From the NCBI RefSeq assembly GCF_003481705.1, contig NZ_QULN01000002.1, forward strand, positions 248,001 to 312,000: a DNA stretch of 64,000 bases. The letters run 5' to 3'. A program made the position numbers and the translations under genes. Shown here piece by piece: positions 44,610 to 52,752 of this stretch; positions within the stretch are counted from its first letter, which is position 1; each line of letters begins with the position of its first letter. Below the pieces are notes generated by a model that worked only from the letters and a program-made list of their open reading frames with translations, did not search any database and was not told where the DNA came from. This DNA comes from Butyricicoccus sp. OM04-18BH (GTDB lineage Bacteria > Bacillota > Clostridia > Oscillospirales > Butyricicoccaceae).

Positions 44610-47600
44610 TTACATGCTGACGCGGTCTTTTATCTCTGCGTTCTTAGCGTCGTTGTATCGTGTCTTGCCGTGGACACGAGTATAACCAAGATAGCCATTC
44701 ATCCTATCAATCTTTGTGACGTCAGTCGATCCGCACTTCGGGCAGACATCCATATCTAACTGTTCATACCCGCACTTCTCACAGTACGCCAACGACAGGT
44801 TTACGCCTTCGTAGAATCCTAGTTTCATCGCTCGGCGAATCAGCGAACGGAGGGCTTCTTTGTTGTAAGATACCGGGTACCGACAATACTGGATTTTGCC
44901 GCCATTGAACAAATCCCAGAAGCGATTTTCAAGATCCTGCTTCTGTGGAGGAGTAATGTCCTCCCAAACGCCGCAATGGAAACTGTTCGACACATACGGT
45001 CGGTCGGATACACCCTTTACAATGCCATACTTCTTGCGGAACTGTTCAATCTGTAATCCACAAAGGGACTCGGCCGGTGTTCCGTAGAGAGCGTACAGAA
45101 TGTGGTCTGCTTTTTTGAACTCCTCAGCCTTCTTGTTGATGTACTGCATCACTTCCAGCGCGAATGTGCCATCCTCGACGATAGACTTGCCATTGTATAG
45201 CTCCTGCAGTTCATTCAAAGCAGTAATGCCGAATGATGCGGTCATTGGCGGGAGCAGCTTGCCAATCTTCTCATCCGGTTCAAGATGGCCGCCGAGGAAG
45301 CCTCCCTGACAGAAGCCAAGTGGATTAGTAGAAGCCTTCTTCTCGGCCAGATAATCGTAGGTCTTCTTATGAAGATTCCGAATCATCTCGAGATAGTAGT
45401 CAAGCAGCTCGTAGAAATCACGGTTCTCCTGACGAGCTTTTGCAAGGATCATCGGGAGGTGGAGCGAAATTGCGCCGAGGTTAAATCGGCCAACGAAGAC
45501 GGGTTTGTCGTTCTCGTCTTCTGGGTGCTCTCCTCCTCGTTCAAACCAAGGCGAGAGCGAAGCTCTACAACCCATGAGTGACACGACGCGGCCATACTTC
45601 TTATACATAGAAGGAATATAGCCCTCGCCGGTTAACGAAAGAAAATCTGGATACATTGCCTTGGTGCTGCAATCTACTCCGCACTCAAAGACATCTTCCA
45701 TCGGTTTCCCCTCACCATGAAGCTCTTCATCGTAAAGGAACGTCAGTTTCGGGAACAATACAGGCTTCTTATGACCAGCAGCTCCCTGACCGCCTGCTCG
45801 GACATTCATACAAGTCATGGATGCCATTCGACCAAAACGAGAATTGTCAAGACCGAACGAAACTGCAATGAACGGATAGTCGCCGCGACTGGAACCAACC
45901 GTGTTGAAACGATATTCCCAAGACTGGAATCCCTGCTCCATATCACGCTGAACCTTCTTCACAGCATACTCATCGGCGGCGGTCAGTACATCCTCGTGGT
46001 CGCCAAGATTGTTGTAAGCCGCAATTTCTGTGTACTCCTCAAAGTATTTCTGGTACGATTTTTCGGCATAAGGAGCCAAAATCTTGTCTACTTCAGGGAT
46101 GGTGAATCCGCCATACTGACAAGCGGCCGCGCTGATTGCAACATCAGAGATAACATCGAACGCCACGTCAAGCGTCTTTGGCTCGTTGTACCAGACATTG
46201 CCCATCTCAAAACCGCCAGTTAGGACGTTCTCCATGTCGAAAAGGCAGCAGTTTCCGGTGGAGATTCCACCGTCCAACAAGAAACTATGATCGTCTTCTA
46301 CCTCAAGACACCATACCTGAGCATTGCTGTTCAGTTTTGCAGGTTCAATTTCGATAACACGCCAAGCACCGTTTCTCATCTGCGACGAAGAGCATCCATA
46401 CATAACGGTAGTGTCGCTCCGTTTCCCGTAATTGGTCGCACGATCTGTAATGTCTTTCTTGTTCGTGACATAATAGCCTGAGATATTCAACAGGTCTTCG
46501 ATAAAGTGGTTGACATACCCAGTAACCTGAATACCCCTGTATTCACTCGAAGCGGTAGTCGCGCGCTTATGACCATCTGCGCACATGAGTCCGTTCATAA
46601 AAAAGACGGCGTTGTTGTAATCAATTTCCAAATAAGGAATGTCTTTTACTCCTACTTGAAGCATTGATACAAAGGAATCTCCGGCGCACGACGGTGGATT
46701 TGTTATACTGTATCCGCACTCAATGAAACGTGAAGCAAACTTTCTTTTTTCTCCGCATAATCTTACAGTTATGAACTTACGAACGCACCCATCGCTTTTT
46801 GTTTCTCCGTTTAAGGAACCATCGCCCATGGCAAAACCTTTACACCAAAGTTTCTTCTCCATCAACGACATTTCTTCCCATCGAATGTTGGTAATATCAG
46901 GCACTTGCCACAGAATATCTCCAACTTTTAGATCCGTTGTTTCTGTGCCGTCTTTTAGAATCCAACGATGATTGGGTGTGCAATAAATTTCTTTATGATT
47001 GCTGGTCGGAGTCCCTTTTGAAATCACGACTTTCTGAATCGGCTGATGGCCGTAGGCATGAACAATAGCCTTCTTCCACCTTCCTTTGTGTGTCCGGACG
47101 ATTACCTCATCTCCGTCACAGAAATCATAAAAAGATTTTACTCCAGATGATGTAATGAACTTCGTGTCTCGTCTAAAACAATTCATCGTGTCAAGTCGTG
47201 CAGATCGGTCATGAATGTAGATGTAACCGTCTTTCATAGCTTCACGCTCTTCTCGATTCAAGAAGAATTTCTTATACAATGCACTGGACAGCTCATTGTA
47301 AATCAAACTACGCTGAGTCGGAACCAGAGCGGAGTCCGTGTTGGCATTATTTCGGTCACCGATATAACGAATTGCCTGACTCTTGCGGTATACGTCATCG
47401 AGCATATGGACAAAATCCTGCTTATAATTATGGTAATCACGATAACACTTGGCCACATTTGGAGCTACATCGTCCAGAGCTCTCTCGACCGCATTGTGTA
47501 CGTTCGCGACCGGAGCAACGTCCCCGCCATGTTCTGCAAGATGAGCCAACGTCAAATCAACAACGCGTCGGCACTGTTCGTCGGACAGGTCATACATAGC

Positions 47601-47687
47601 ACGATTAGCGGACTTACGAATCGCGGAAACGATCTTTTGACTGGAGAACGCTTCGATAGAACCATCTTTCTTCTAGATATTCAGCAT
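44610..47687 (-). CDS. nrdD: Prophage class III ribonucleotide reductase with intein and in-frame TAG
   Basis: 1025 residues when the TAG at codon 5 (47673-47675) is sense; the start ATG at 47685-47687 has AAGGG nearby and gives the ATP-cone MLNI-TAG-KKDGSIEAFSSQK, like the host MVRVIKKDHTREAFNIQK. Without read-through the first usable ATG (47595-47597) deletes 30 residues of the cone. Removing the 310-residue intein leaves 715, against 706 in the host. Zinc cysteines CEKCGYEQ and CPKCGSTD and the glycyl loop RMNGYLG are intact. Ends TAA. Confidence 0.93.
46251..47180 (-). other. Intein with homing-endonuclease domain in prophage NrdD
   Basis: 310 residues (170-479), inserted between DTMN and CCLFD, a junction kept uninterrupted in the host NrdD. 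Begins with Cys (CFRRDTKFI), block B CTPNHRW, LAGLIDADG-type blocks WCKGFAMGDGSL and FMNGLMCADGHK, block F WCLEVEDDHSFLL, ends GISTGN before the +1 Cys. The penultimate residue is Gly instead of the usual His. Confidence 0.93.
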
Positions 47688-47698
47688 AGGCACCCTTC

Positions 47699-48238
47699 TT
47701 ACTTAACTTCCTCGCGGCGCTTTTCAAAGTAGCCGCTGATTACCTTTTCTACAAAATCGTCGGCCTGCTTGCCGAGATCATCCAACGTCCCGTTATTAAC
47801 TACGAGATAATCGTAGTCGTACTGGTCGACGTCGCGGTCTGCATGGTTGCTCTGAATTGGCTCGACGCCTGGCCTCTTGATCAGAAGCGTCAATGCGTCA
47901 AACTTCTTTCGAGCTTTCTCAATCTCCTCCGGCTCTCGGATGTGCATGAAGATAATCATGTCATCCTCAGCTGCATAGCGATTGTAAACCGACTCGAGAT
48001 ACTTCATCGGAGCATCGGAATAATCGGTCGCGAGATCCTTCAGGTCGGACAGAAACTTTCTAGACTTCTCATCCTTCTCCCCTGCCCAACCAAGGATTTC
48101 CGCGGCGTCTTTCACCCGGTCGACGGAACTGATCTGAATGGTCAGCGCATCGTGGAAATAGGAAGCGTCCTGACAAAGCTGACAGAACGTATCCTTTCCG
48201 CTTCTCGCTGCGCCATTTACAATAACTGCTCTCGCCAT
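47699..48238 (-). CDS. Phage deoxynucleoside-monophosphate kinase-like protein
   Basis: 179 residues. P-loop NGAARSGKDTF at residues 8-18, a later IIFMHIREPEEIEKARKKF lid-like region and NHADRDVDQYDYDYLVVNNG typical of phage dNMP kinases. Would phosphorylate dNMPs for phage DNA synthesis. Lies between thyX and nrdD, 11 bp before nrdD starts. No internal TAG. Confidence 0.8.
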   Translation of the reverse strand: MARAVIVNGAARSGKDTFCQLCQDASYFHDALTIQISSVDRVKDAAEILGWAGEKDEKSRKFLSDLKDLATDYSDAPMKYLESVYNRYAAEDDMIIFMHIREPEEIEKARKKFDALTLLIKRPGVEPIQSNHADRDVDQYDYDYLVVNNGTLDDLGKQADDFVEKVISGYFEKRREEVK

Positions 48239-48239
48239 A

Positions 48240-49109
48240 TCACACCTCTGCCTTCTGCGGATGGCCGCAAGACATCTTGCCTTCGGGACATTTTCCGCTC
48301 ACACACGGAGCGCCGGCGTTATCAAAGATATTCGGAGCAACCTGCTGACATAAAACTAGCATTTGGGACGCCAACTCTCTAATCTCGTCCTGAGCGCGAT
48401 TACAGCACCGTAGAGAGAAGAAATGGAGCAATTCGCGTGCATTCATGGTTACAGTGAAGTTCGTTTGAGCGGCATTAGGGAGCACGCTGCGGGCATTCTC
48501 GTTAGCAAACTTCTCGGCCGCCGAGCGATCCTTTTTGAACTCCTTGTAGAGCTTCTGATCTTCCTCGGTAGCGTTCGGGTCTGTGTGCATTGCCTCCATC
48601 TTGCTGTCCAGAGCAAGGTAAAAATACTTCGCGTTGTTCTGGAAGGCGATGTTCAGGCCGTCATGCGTGATGAACTTCGCATATTTCTCGCGGAGCTTTT
48701 CGCTCATCAGATACGCATGAATATCGCGGTAGGCCGATGTGATGGTCTGCATGCAGTCGCCAAAGATGCGAGCTGTGTTGATGTTGTTCTTGACCGCTTC
48801 CGGGATCGAAAAGTCCATGTTGTTGCTGTTGATGTAGCGCTGACTTGCGACGCTGAAGGAGGCGACACGGTGTCGCGTAATCTGCGCGAGCAATGCACGG
48901 GAAACTCCTTCCACGCCGAACGTGAAGTTCGCGTGTTCCAGAACAGAGAGATGGCCGGACTTCTTGATCTACTGAATGAACTTGGCCGCGGCCTCGTTAT
49001 CAATACCCTCCAGGATGTCATTGGACGGAGCCGACGAGTAACAACCCTTGCCGGCTGCAGCGACTACAAGCTCCGGTGCCGGAGTCCATGCTAAAAGGTT
49101 TACCTTCAT
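48240..49109 (-). CDS. thyX: Flavin-dependent thymidylate synthase ThyX with in-frame TAG
   Basis: 289 residues when the TAG at 48969-48971 (codon 47, in KFIQ-TAG-IKKSGH) is sense. The start ATG at 49107-49109 then gives the family N-terminus and a 4-nt ATGA overlap with the preceding gene. The ThyX motif RHRVASFSVASQR and LEHANFTFGVEGVSRAL are intact; without read-through only the part from a GTG at 48914 remains, missing the FAD-binding N-terminus. Makes dTMP from dUMP, complementing Dut. Ends TGA. Confidence 0.92.
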
Positions 49110-49402
49110 TCGCTCACCTTCTTTGCTTCCCGAAGAGCCTTCAGTCGTGCAGCGCCTGCCGCCTTCTGCTCATCAGTCATATTTGACTTTCGCGGCGGCG
49201 TAATCTTGAACCACTTCTTCGGGAAAACGTAGTTCTTTGAGCCGTTGCATTCGACGGTCATCTTGATTTCATCTGGACGCTCTGCACAAAGCTTATCCAG
49301 CTTGCGCTGAAGCACGGTGTCGTAAGTAAATACACATGCCTCAGTCTCCTGCTGATTGTAATTCGCAATGGTTTCGCGTTCCAGTGCTGAAAGATTTGAC
49401 AT
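49106..49402 (-). CDS. Conserved small phage protein
   Basis: 98 residues beginning MSNLSALERETIANYNQQE, with LDKLCAERPDEIK and KNYVFPKKWFKITPPRK; this type recurs in clostridial phages and conjugative elements without assigned function. GGAGG 8 nt before the ATG; ATGA overlap with thyX. Confidence 0.8.
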   Translation of the reverse strand: MSNLSALERETIANYNQQETEACVFTYDTVLQRKLDKLCAERPDEIKMTVECNGSKNYVFPKKWFKITPPRKSNMTDEQKAAGAARLKALREAKKVSE

Positions 49403-49404
49403 TC

Positions 49405-49650
49405 TTATTCCTCCTTCGGCTTGTCTGGGTTCTTTACCTTCATCGCGCACAGCCTTGCGATATCGCCGAGCACCTTCTGATAGTCGGCGAGCTTCTTGCG
49501 TGGCTTCTTCTTGAACGTGTCGATCAGCTCATTGATCGCACCCGTCAGGCCATAAGCCGCAGTATACATACCGCGCTGAAACTGCTGCTCGAGCTGAGTG
49601 CGGAGCATTGTTTCAAATTCTTCTCTGGTTGGCTTCTTGTCTTCTTCCAT
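49405..49650 (-). CDS. Small phage protein, unknown
   Basis: 81 residues, highly charged, mostly helical (REEFETMLRTQLEQQF, KKKPRKKLADYQKVL). Ends 2 bp before the next gene, so clearly part of the leftward operon. Function unknown. Confidence 0.7.
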   Translation of the reverse strand: MEEDKKPTREEFETMLRTQLEQQFQRGMYTAAYGLTGAINELIDTFKKKPRKKLADYQKVLGDIARLCAMKVKNPDKPKEE

Positions 49651-49660
49651 GTGTGCCTCC

Positions 49661-49852
49661 TTAAATATCGTCTACTTCTTCAATTCCGTGATACTGGATC
49701 GCGCAATCTTGACAGCAGAAAAGGTTGTCATCGTCGTCTCGCCAGAGTTCCCAATCCAGCGAGAGTTCTTCTCCACATCTTTCGCAGCGTCCGATGATTT
49801 CGGGAACGTAATCGGGATCGCGCGGGCTTTTCGAAAACAGCGGTTCAGTCAT
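49661..49852 (-). CDS. Small zinc-binding phage protein, unknown
   Basis: 63 residues with paired cysteines CERCGEEL and FCCQDCAIQYH, a treble-clef-like zinc site. The ATG overlaps the stop of the upstream 53-residue gene (TGATG), indicating coupling. Function unknown. Confidence 0.7.
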   Translation of the reverse strand: MTEPLFSKSPRDPDYVPEIIGRCERCGEELSLDWELWRDDDDNLFCCQDCAIQYHGIEEVDDI

Positions 49853-50013
49853 CAAGACAGCAACCCTTCATGCTCGTCGCTGCAGCATTCACAGTCACAG
49901 CACTCATCGTAATCGTTGTAGTCGGCTTCATCGATGTCGGCGGTGATGCGGGTGGTCATCTCGCCCTTCTCGCTGAAATATTCCGTAACCTGATGGATAT
50001 GTCTCTTAATCAT
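49852..50013 (-). CDS. Tiny Cys-rich acidic phage protein
   Basis: 53 residues: IKRHIHQVTEYFSEKGEM, then an acidic stretch and CCDCECC. AAGGAG 6 nt before the ATG and a TGATG overlap with the downstream gene support it although it is short. Function unknown. Confidence 0.65.
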   Translation of the reverse strand: MIKRHIHQVTEYFSEKGEMTTRITADIDEADYNDYDECCDCECCSDEHEGLLS

Positions 50014-50023
50014 GTTTGCTCCT

Positions 50024-50554
50024 TTACGCGCTGGTGATATGGTACTCGTCGAGATACCAGTATCCGGATTTATTTTTTGTGCATTTGCTTACGTAGATGA
50101 TGTCGCCTTCAGCGATCGGCTTCTGGTTGTACTGCCGAGACCTCAACGTCATTCGGACGCGCTTACCAGAGCCAAGGGATTGAGCGAAGCAGGCATAACC
50201 CCAAGGCTTTCCTTTCTCTTTGTCGAGCAATGGTCGAAAGTCCGTCACAAGAACTCGACGGCGGTCTTCTTCTCTGCCGGTCTGAATGTCTACATATCCG
50301 AGAACGTCTCGCTGGTTCGCGATCTTCGTCTTAAACGGCAGATCTTGAATTCCCGCAGAGAGAACTCTCTCTTCACATTCATGAAGCACCTGCGTAATCA
50401 CGAGCTTCAGCTCTTCCTCAATCTGTTCGTCTATCATGGTGAGCTGTTCGACCGCTTCTTCCGAATTAGTCTTCTTGATCTCTGCTCGGAGACGTTTCTT
50501 CTCGTCGCGCAAAGCGCTCAGCTGAAGACTTGCGAAGGTATGGGTTGACCTCAC
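50024..50554 (-). pseudogene. 3' remnant of a large phage gene, probably replication
   Basis: About 170 residues remain, ending EGDIIYVSKCTKNKSGYWYLDEYHI; the visible part has a coiled segment (RDEKKRLRAEIKKTNSEE) and an OB-like C-terminus (LGYVDIQTGREEDRRRVLVTD). It begins abruptly at 50554 with only a GTG and no ribosome site, directly at the junction with the opposite-strand fragment, so its 5' part is lost. The C-terminal style suggests a phage polymerase or helicase tail, but I cannot assign it. Confidence 0.6.
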
Positions 50555-50828
50555 CCCCGGTTATGAGACAGAGGCGGTATTTACTACGCTGTCGGCGGCT
50601 GCTTGGAGTAACAAGACGCAGGCTCTGACGATCAATGGGCTCGCCGCTAATCAGAACGGGATTATTAGTCTTACGCAGGACATCTCTTCTGATGCGCTGA
50701 AGGCTGCTAAAAAGGCTGCACTTCGTGCGACCGGTCAGGCTAAGAATTCTCTGACCATGACTGCTGATGGGGCTGTTCCTGCAGTGGATATTCCTGTTGT
50801 CGTTATCTTGATGTCAACTGCGAATTAA
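50526..50828 (+). pseudogene. 3' remnant of a phage tail-fibre-like gene
   Basis: About 100 codons ending TAA with no start codon or ribosome site; a TGA lies just upstream in frame. The text TPGYETEAVFTTLSAAAWSN, LTINGLAANQNGIISL and VPAVDIPVVVIL is like the C-terminus of tail-fibre/receptor-binding proteins. The upstream part of the gene was removed by the deletion that fused it to the 50024 fragment. Confidence 0.65.
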
Positions 50829-50857
50829 AGGAAGCCGGGGTCTCCCCGGCCTTCTTT
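50829..50857 (+). terminator. Terminator after the tail-fibre fragment
   Basis: Stem GAAGCCGGGG/CCCCGGCCTTC (one bulge) then TTTT. Confidence 0.75.
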
Positions 50858-50927
50858 TACGACTTTTCTGTGAAACTAGATTTTGAAAAGTTCTAAAAAT
50901 CCGATAAATCAATAAAAAGGAGAACTT

Positions 50928-51227
50928 ATGGCTCGTAAAAAGAGAAAGAAAAAGTTCGAATTTTCCAAACTGATCCTTGTGTTTGAAACGGTGCTTGTGG
51001 CCTATGTGTCACATCGCGTTCTCGGCTTCGTCGGCCGGGCAATTGAGCTGGATTACACCGGTTCCCTGCCCTACCTCACTACGTTCATCTCTGCTGTCTG
51101 GGCAGCATATGGCGCAAGTGTGAGCTTCTATCAGACGAAGAGCTGCAAGGAGAATGTAAGAAAGATCGAGGTCGCGCCGCCAGTTTCTTATGCTGAAGAT
51201 TACAGCAACGACGACCGCGACTGTTAA
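50928..51227 (+). CDS. Small phage membrane protein, lysis-module neighbour
   Basis: 99 residues: a very basic N-terminus (ARKKRKKKFEFSK) and two hydrophobic segments (about 16-38 and 46-66), then a polar tail. AAGGAG ribosome site. It precedes the holin by 28 bp, a position often taken by an anti-holin or holin accessory protein; that role is a guess. Confidence 0.65.
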   Translation: MARKKRKKKFEFSKLILVFETVLVAYVSHRVLGFVGRAIELDYTGSLPYLTTFISAVWAAYGASVSFYQTKSCKENVRKIEVAPPVSYAEDYSNDDRDC

Positions 51228-51255
51228 ATAAATGAATTTGTAAGGAGGTTATCTC

Positions 51256-51612
51256 ATGGATACCAACCAGATTGTACAGCTGATTGTGGCTATTTTGACG
51301 GGTCTCGCGACCTGTATTCCTCTGGCCGTTAAGCTCGTCTAGTACGTGCAGAACGCAACCAAGGAAAAGAACTGGGCGAATCTGCTCGGCCTCGTTATGT
51401 CTCTGATGGAGCAGGCTGAGAAGAAGTTCGACGATGGTGCAACCAGAAAAGAATGGGTTATGGCGATGGTCAAGGCCTCGGCCGATTATATCAACTATCC
51501 AGTTGACGAGGATACGCTGTCCAAGATGATCGACAGCCTCTGCGATATGTCCAAGGTAGTTAACGGCTCAGGCGGAGACAAGGGCAAAAATCAGGAGGCT
51601 GACGCTGAATGA
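51256..51612 (+). CDS. Phage holin (LLH type) with in-frame TAG
   Basis: 118 residues when the TAG at 51340-51342 (codon 29) is sense. One N-terminal membrane helix (IVQLIVAILTGLATCIPLAV) is followed by V-K-L-V-TAG-YVQNATKEKNWANLLGLV and a helical cytoplasmic tail, as in clostridial LLH holins where this junction is continuous. AAGGAGG ribosome site before the ATG; ATGA overlap with the endolysin. Ended at the TAG it would be a 28-residue peptide. Confidence 0.88.
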
Positions 51613-52445
51613 AGACTCAGTATGGCTTTACACTTATGACAATCGGAGAGTTTGAGACTTGGCTGATCCAGTAGAAGGTGACTCGCAGGATTACCGTAAT
51701 TCAGGAGCATCATACTTGGTCTCCGAGCTACAAGCAGTTCAATGGCTCGAACCATCTCCAGCTGCAGAAGAATATGCGAGACTACCATGTCAACAACGCA
51801 GGCTATGCAGACATTGCACAAAATTTCACTGTGTTCCCTGATGGTATGATCTGCACCGGCCGCTCGATGAACGTTGCTCCGGCTGGTTGCCGAGGAGCTA
51901 ATACCAACGGCATCTGTATTGAAAATCTTGGCAACTTCGACGTTGGTGGCGACAAGATGAATGCTGCCCAGAGGGATGTTATCGTTCGCATGGCCGCGGC
52001 GCTTTTGAAGAAGTTCAAGCTCTCGCCGGAGACCGGCATCACCTATCATGCGTGGTGGACGGACAACGGCAAGTCGTTGGGAACCTACATCGCGGGACGT
52101 TCTTGCAAGACCTGCCCGGGGACTGCTTTCTTCGGAGGCAACACTCGCGCAAGCTATGACAAGAACTTGAAGCCACTGATCGTGAAAGCTATGAATGGCA
52201 CCTACAACGTACCGGTAAAGGAGGAAGAAGAAGTGACTCAGGAACAGTTTAACAAGATGATGGATAACTATCTGGCAAGCCTTGCTAAGCAGCAGCCGCA
52301 GGCCTGGTCTAAAGAGGCTCGCGATTGGGCTGAAGGTTCTGGCCTGATCAAGGGCGACGAGCACGGCAACAAGCAGTACGAGTCTTACTGCAGCCGCGAG
52401 CAGATGGTTCAGTTTCTGTATCGTTTTAAGGACATTGTCAAGTAA
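51609..52445 (+). CDS. N-acetylmuramoyl-L-alanine amidase (endolysin) with in-frame TAG
   Basis: 278 residues when the TAG at 51672-51674 (codon 22, WLIQ-TAG-KVTRRI) is sense. Amidase_2 domain: VIQEHHTWSPSYKQFNG, the second metal His in ITYHAWW and SCKTCPG; C-terminal segment 200-278 may bind the wall. Its ATG overlaps the holin stop. Without read-through there is no plausible start that keeps the first strand of the fold. Ends TAA. Confidence 0.92.
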
Positions 52446-52456
52446 GTCTAAATTTC

Positions 52457-52482
52457 GGGGCGCGAATGCGCCCCATTTTTTT
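52457..52482 (+). terminator. Terminator after the endolysin
   Basis: GGGGCGC, loop GAAT, GCGCCCC, then A and seven T. Confidence 0.9.
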
Positions 52483-52500
52483 AGGAATTTTCTCAATAGA

Positions 52501-52540
52501 AAAAGACGACATTATCGCAGTGAATAACGTCGTCTTTTAT
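52501..52540. terminator. Second terminator near the right end of the prophage
   Basis: Stem AAAAGACGAC/GTCGTCTTTT, extended by ATTAT/ATAA pairs; works on both strands. Confidence 0.75.
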
Positions 52541-52569
52541 GTTAAAATTTTGAGCATTTTAAGGTTCTC

Positions 52570-52597
52570 CAAAAGTGTGTAAGTTGTGTGTAAGCTA
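52570..52597. repeat. Right-end arm-type repeats
   Basis: CAAAAGTGTGTAA, GTT, GTGTGTAAGCTA; the same two blocks occur at 41758-41786 with a 4-nt spacer. Confidence 0.6.
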
Positions 52598-52680
52598 TTA
52601 CATTTTTTGAACTAAGAACATCAAATTAAACGAAATAGAACTAAACTACAAACTTTTACAATCCCTAAACGCGTTACATA

Positions 52681-52694
52681 AAAATTTTTGAATA
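52681..52694. repeat. Right flanking direct repeat (candidate attR core)
   Basis: AAAAATTTTTGAAT, identical to 41500-41513. The stretch 52598-52680 holds nothing else recognisable. Confidence 0.55.
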
Positions 52695-52752
52695 ATTTAT
52701 GAATTATTTCTTTCAGAAAATGGCAGTTTTAGCAGACGATATATTCGAGTGC

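Larger units (their letters stand above)
41500..52694. mobile_element. Integrated, internally deleted prophage with amber-containing genes
   Basis: About 11.2 kb between groES and rlmL, flanked by a 14-bp direct repeat and by near-identical arm-type repeats inside each end. It carries tyrosine integrase, excisionase, nucleotide-metabolism genes and a holin-endolysin cassette, is more AT-rich than the surroundings, and has truncated genes meeting head to head near 50.55 kb where the middle of the phage genome is missing. Six genes contain a single in-frame TAG. Exact borders are inferred from repeats; the GTGTGTAA repeats are the alternative borders. Confidence 0.88.

Noticed and set aside
49661..50013. 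A CTA-anticodon suppressor tRNA among the small prophage genes
   Set aside because: No cloverleaf can be drawn; both stretches are better explained as overlapping small genes.
51300..51342. TAG in the holin as UAG-pyrrolysine
   Set aside because: No pyl genes are seen and the NrdG alignment points to Gln; pyrrolysine is typical of methylamine methyltransferases, not of these families.
41500..52694. The amber codons as ordinary pseudogene decay
   Set aside because: Only TAG is found, one per gene, with no TAA, TGA or frameshift and intact motifs after it; the NrdG site matches host Gln.
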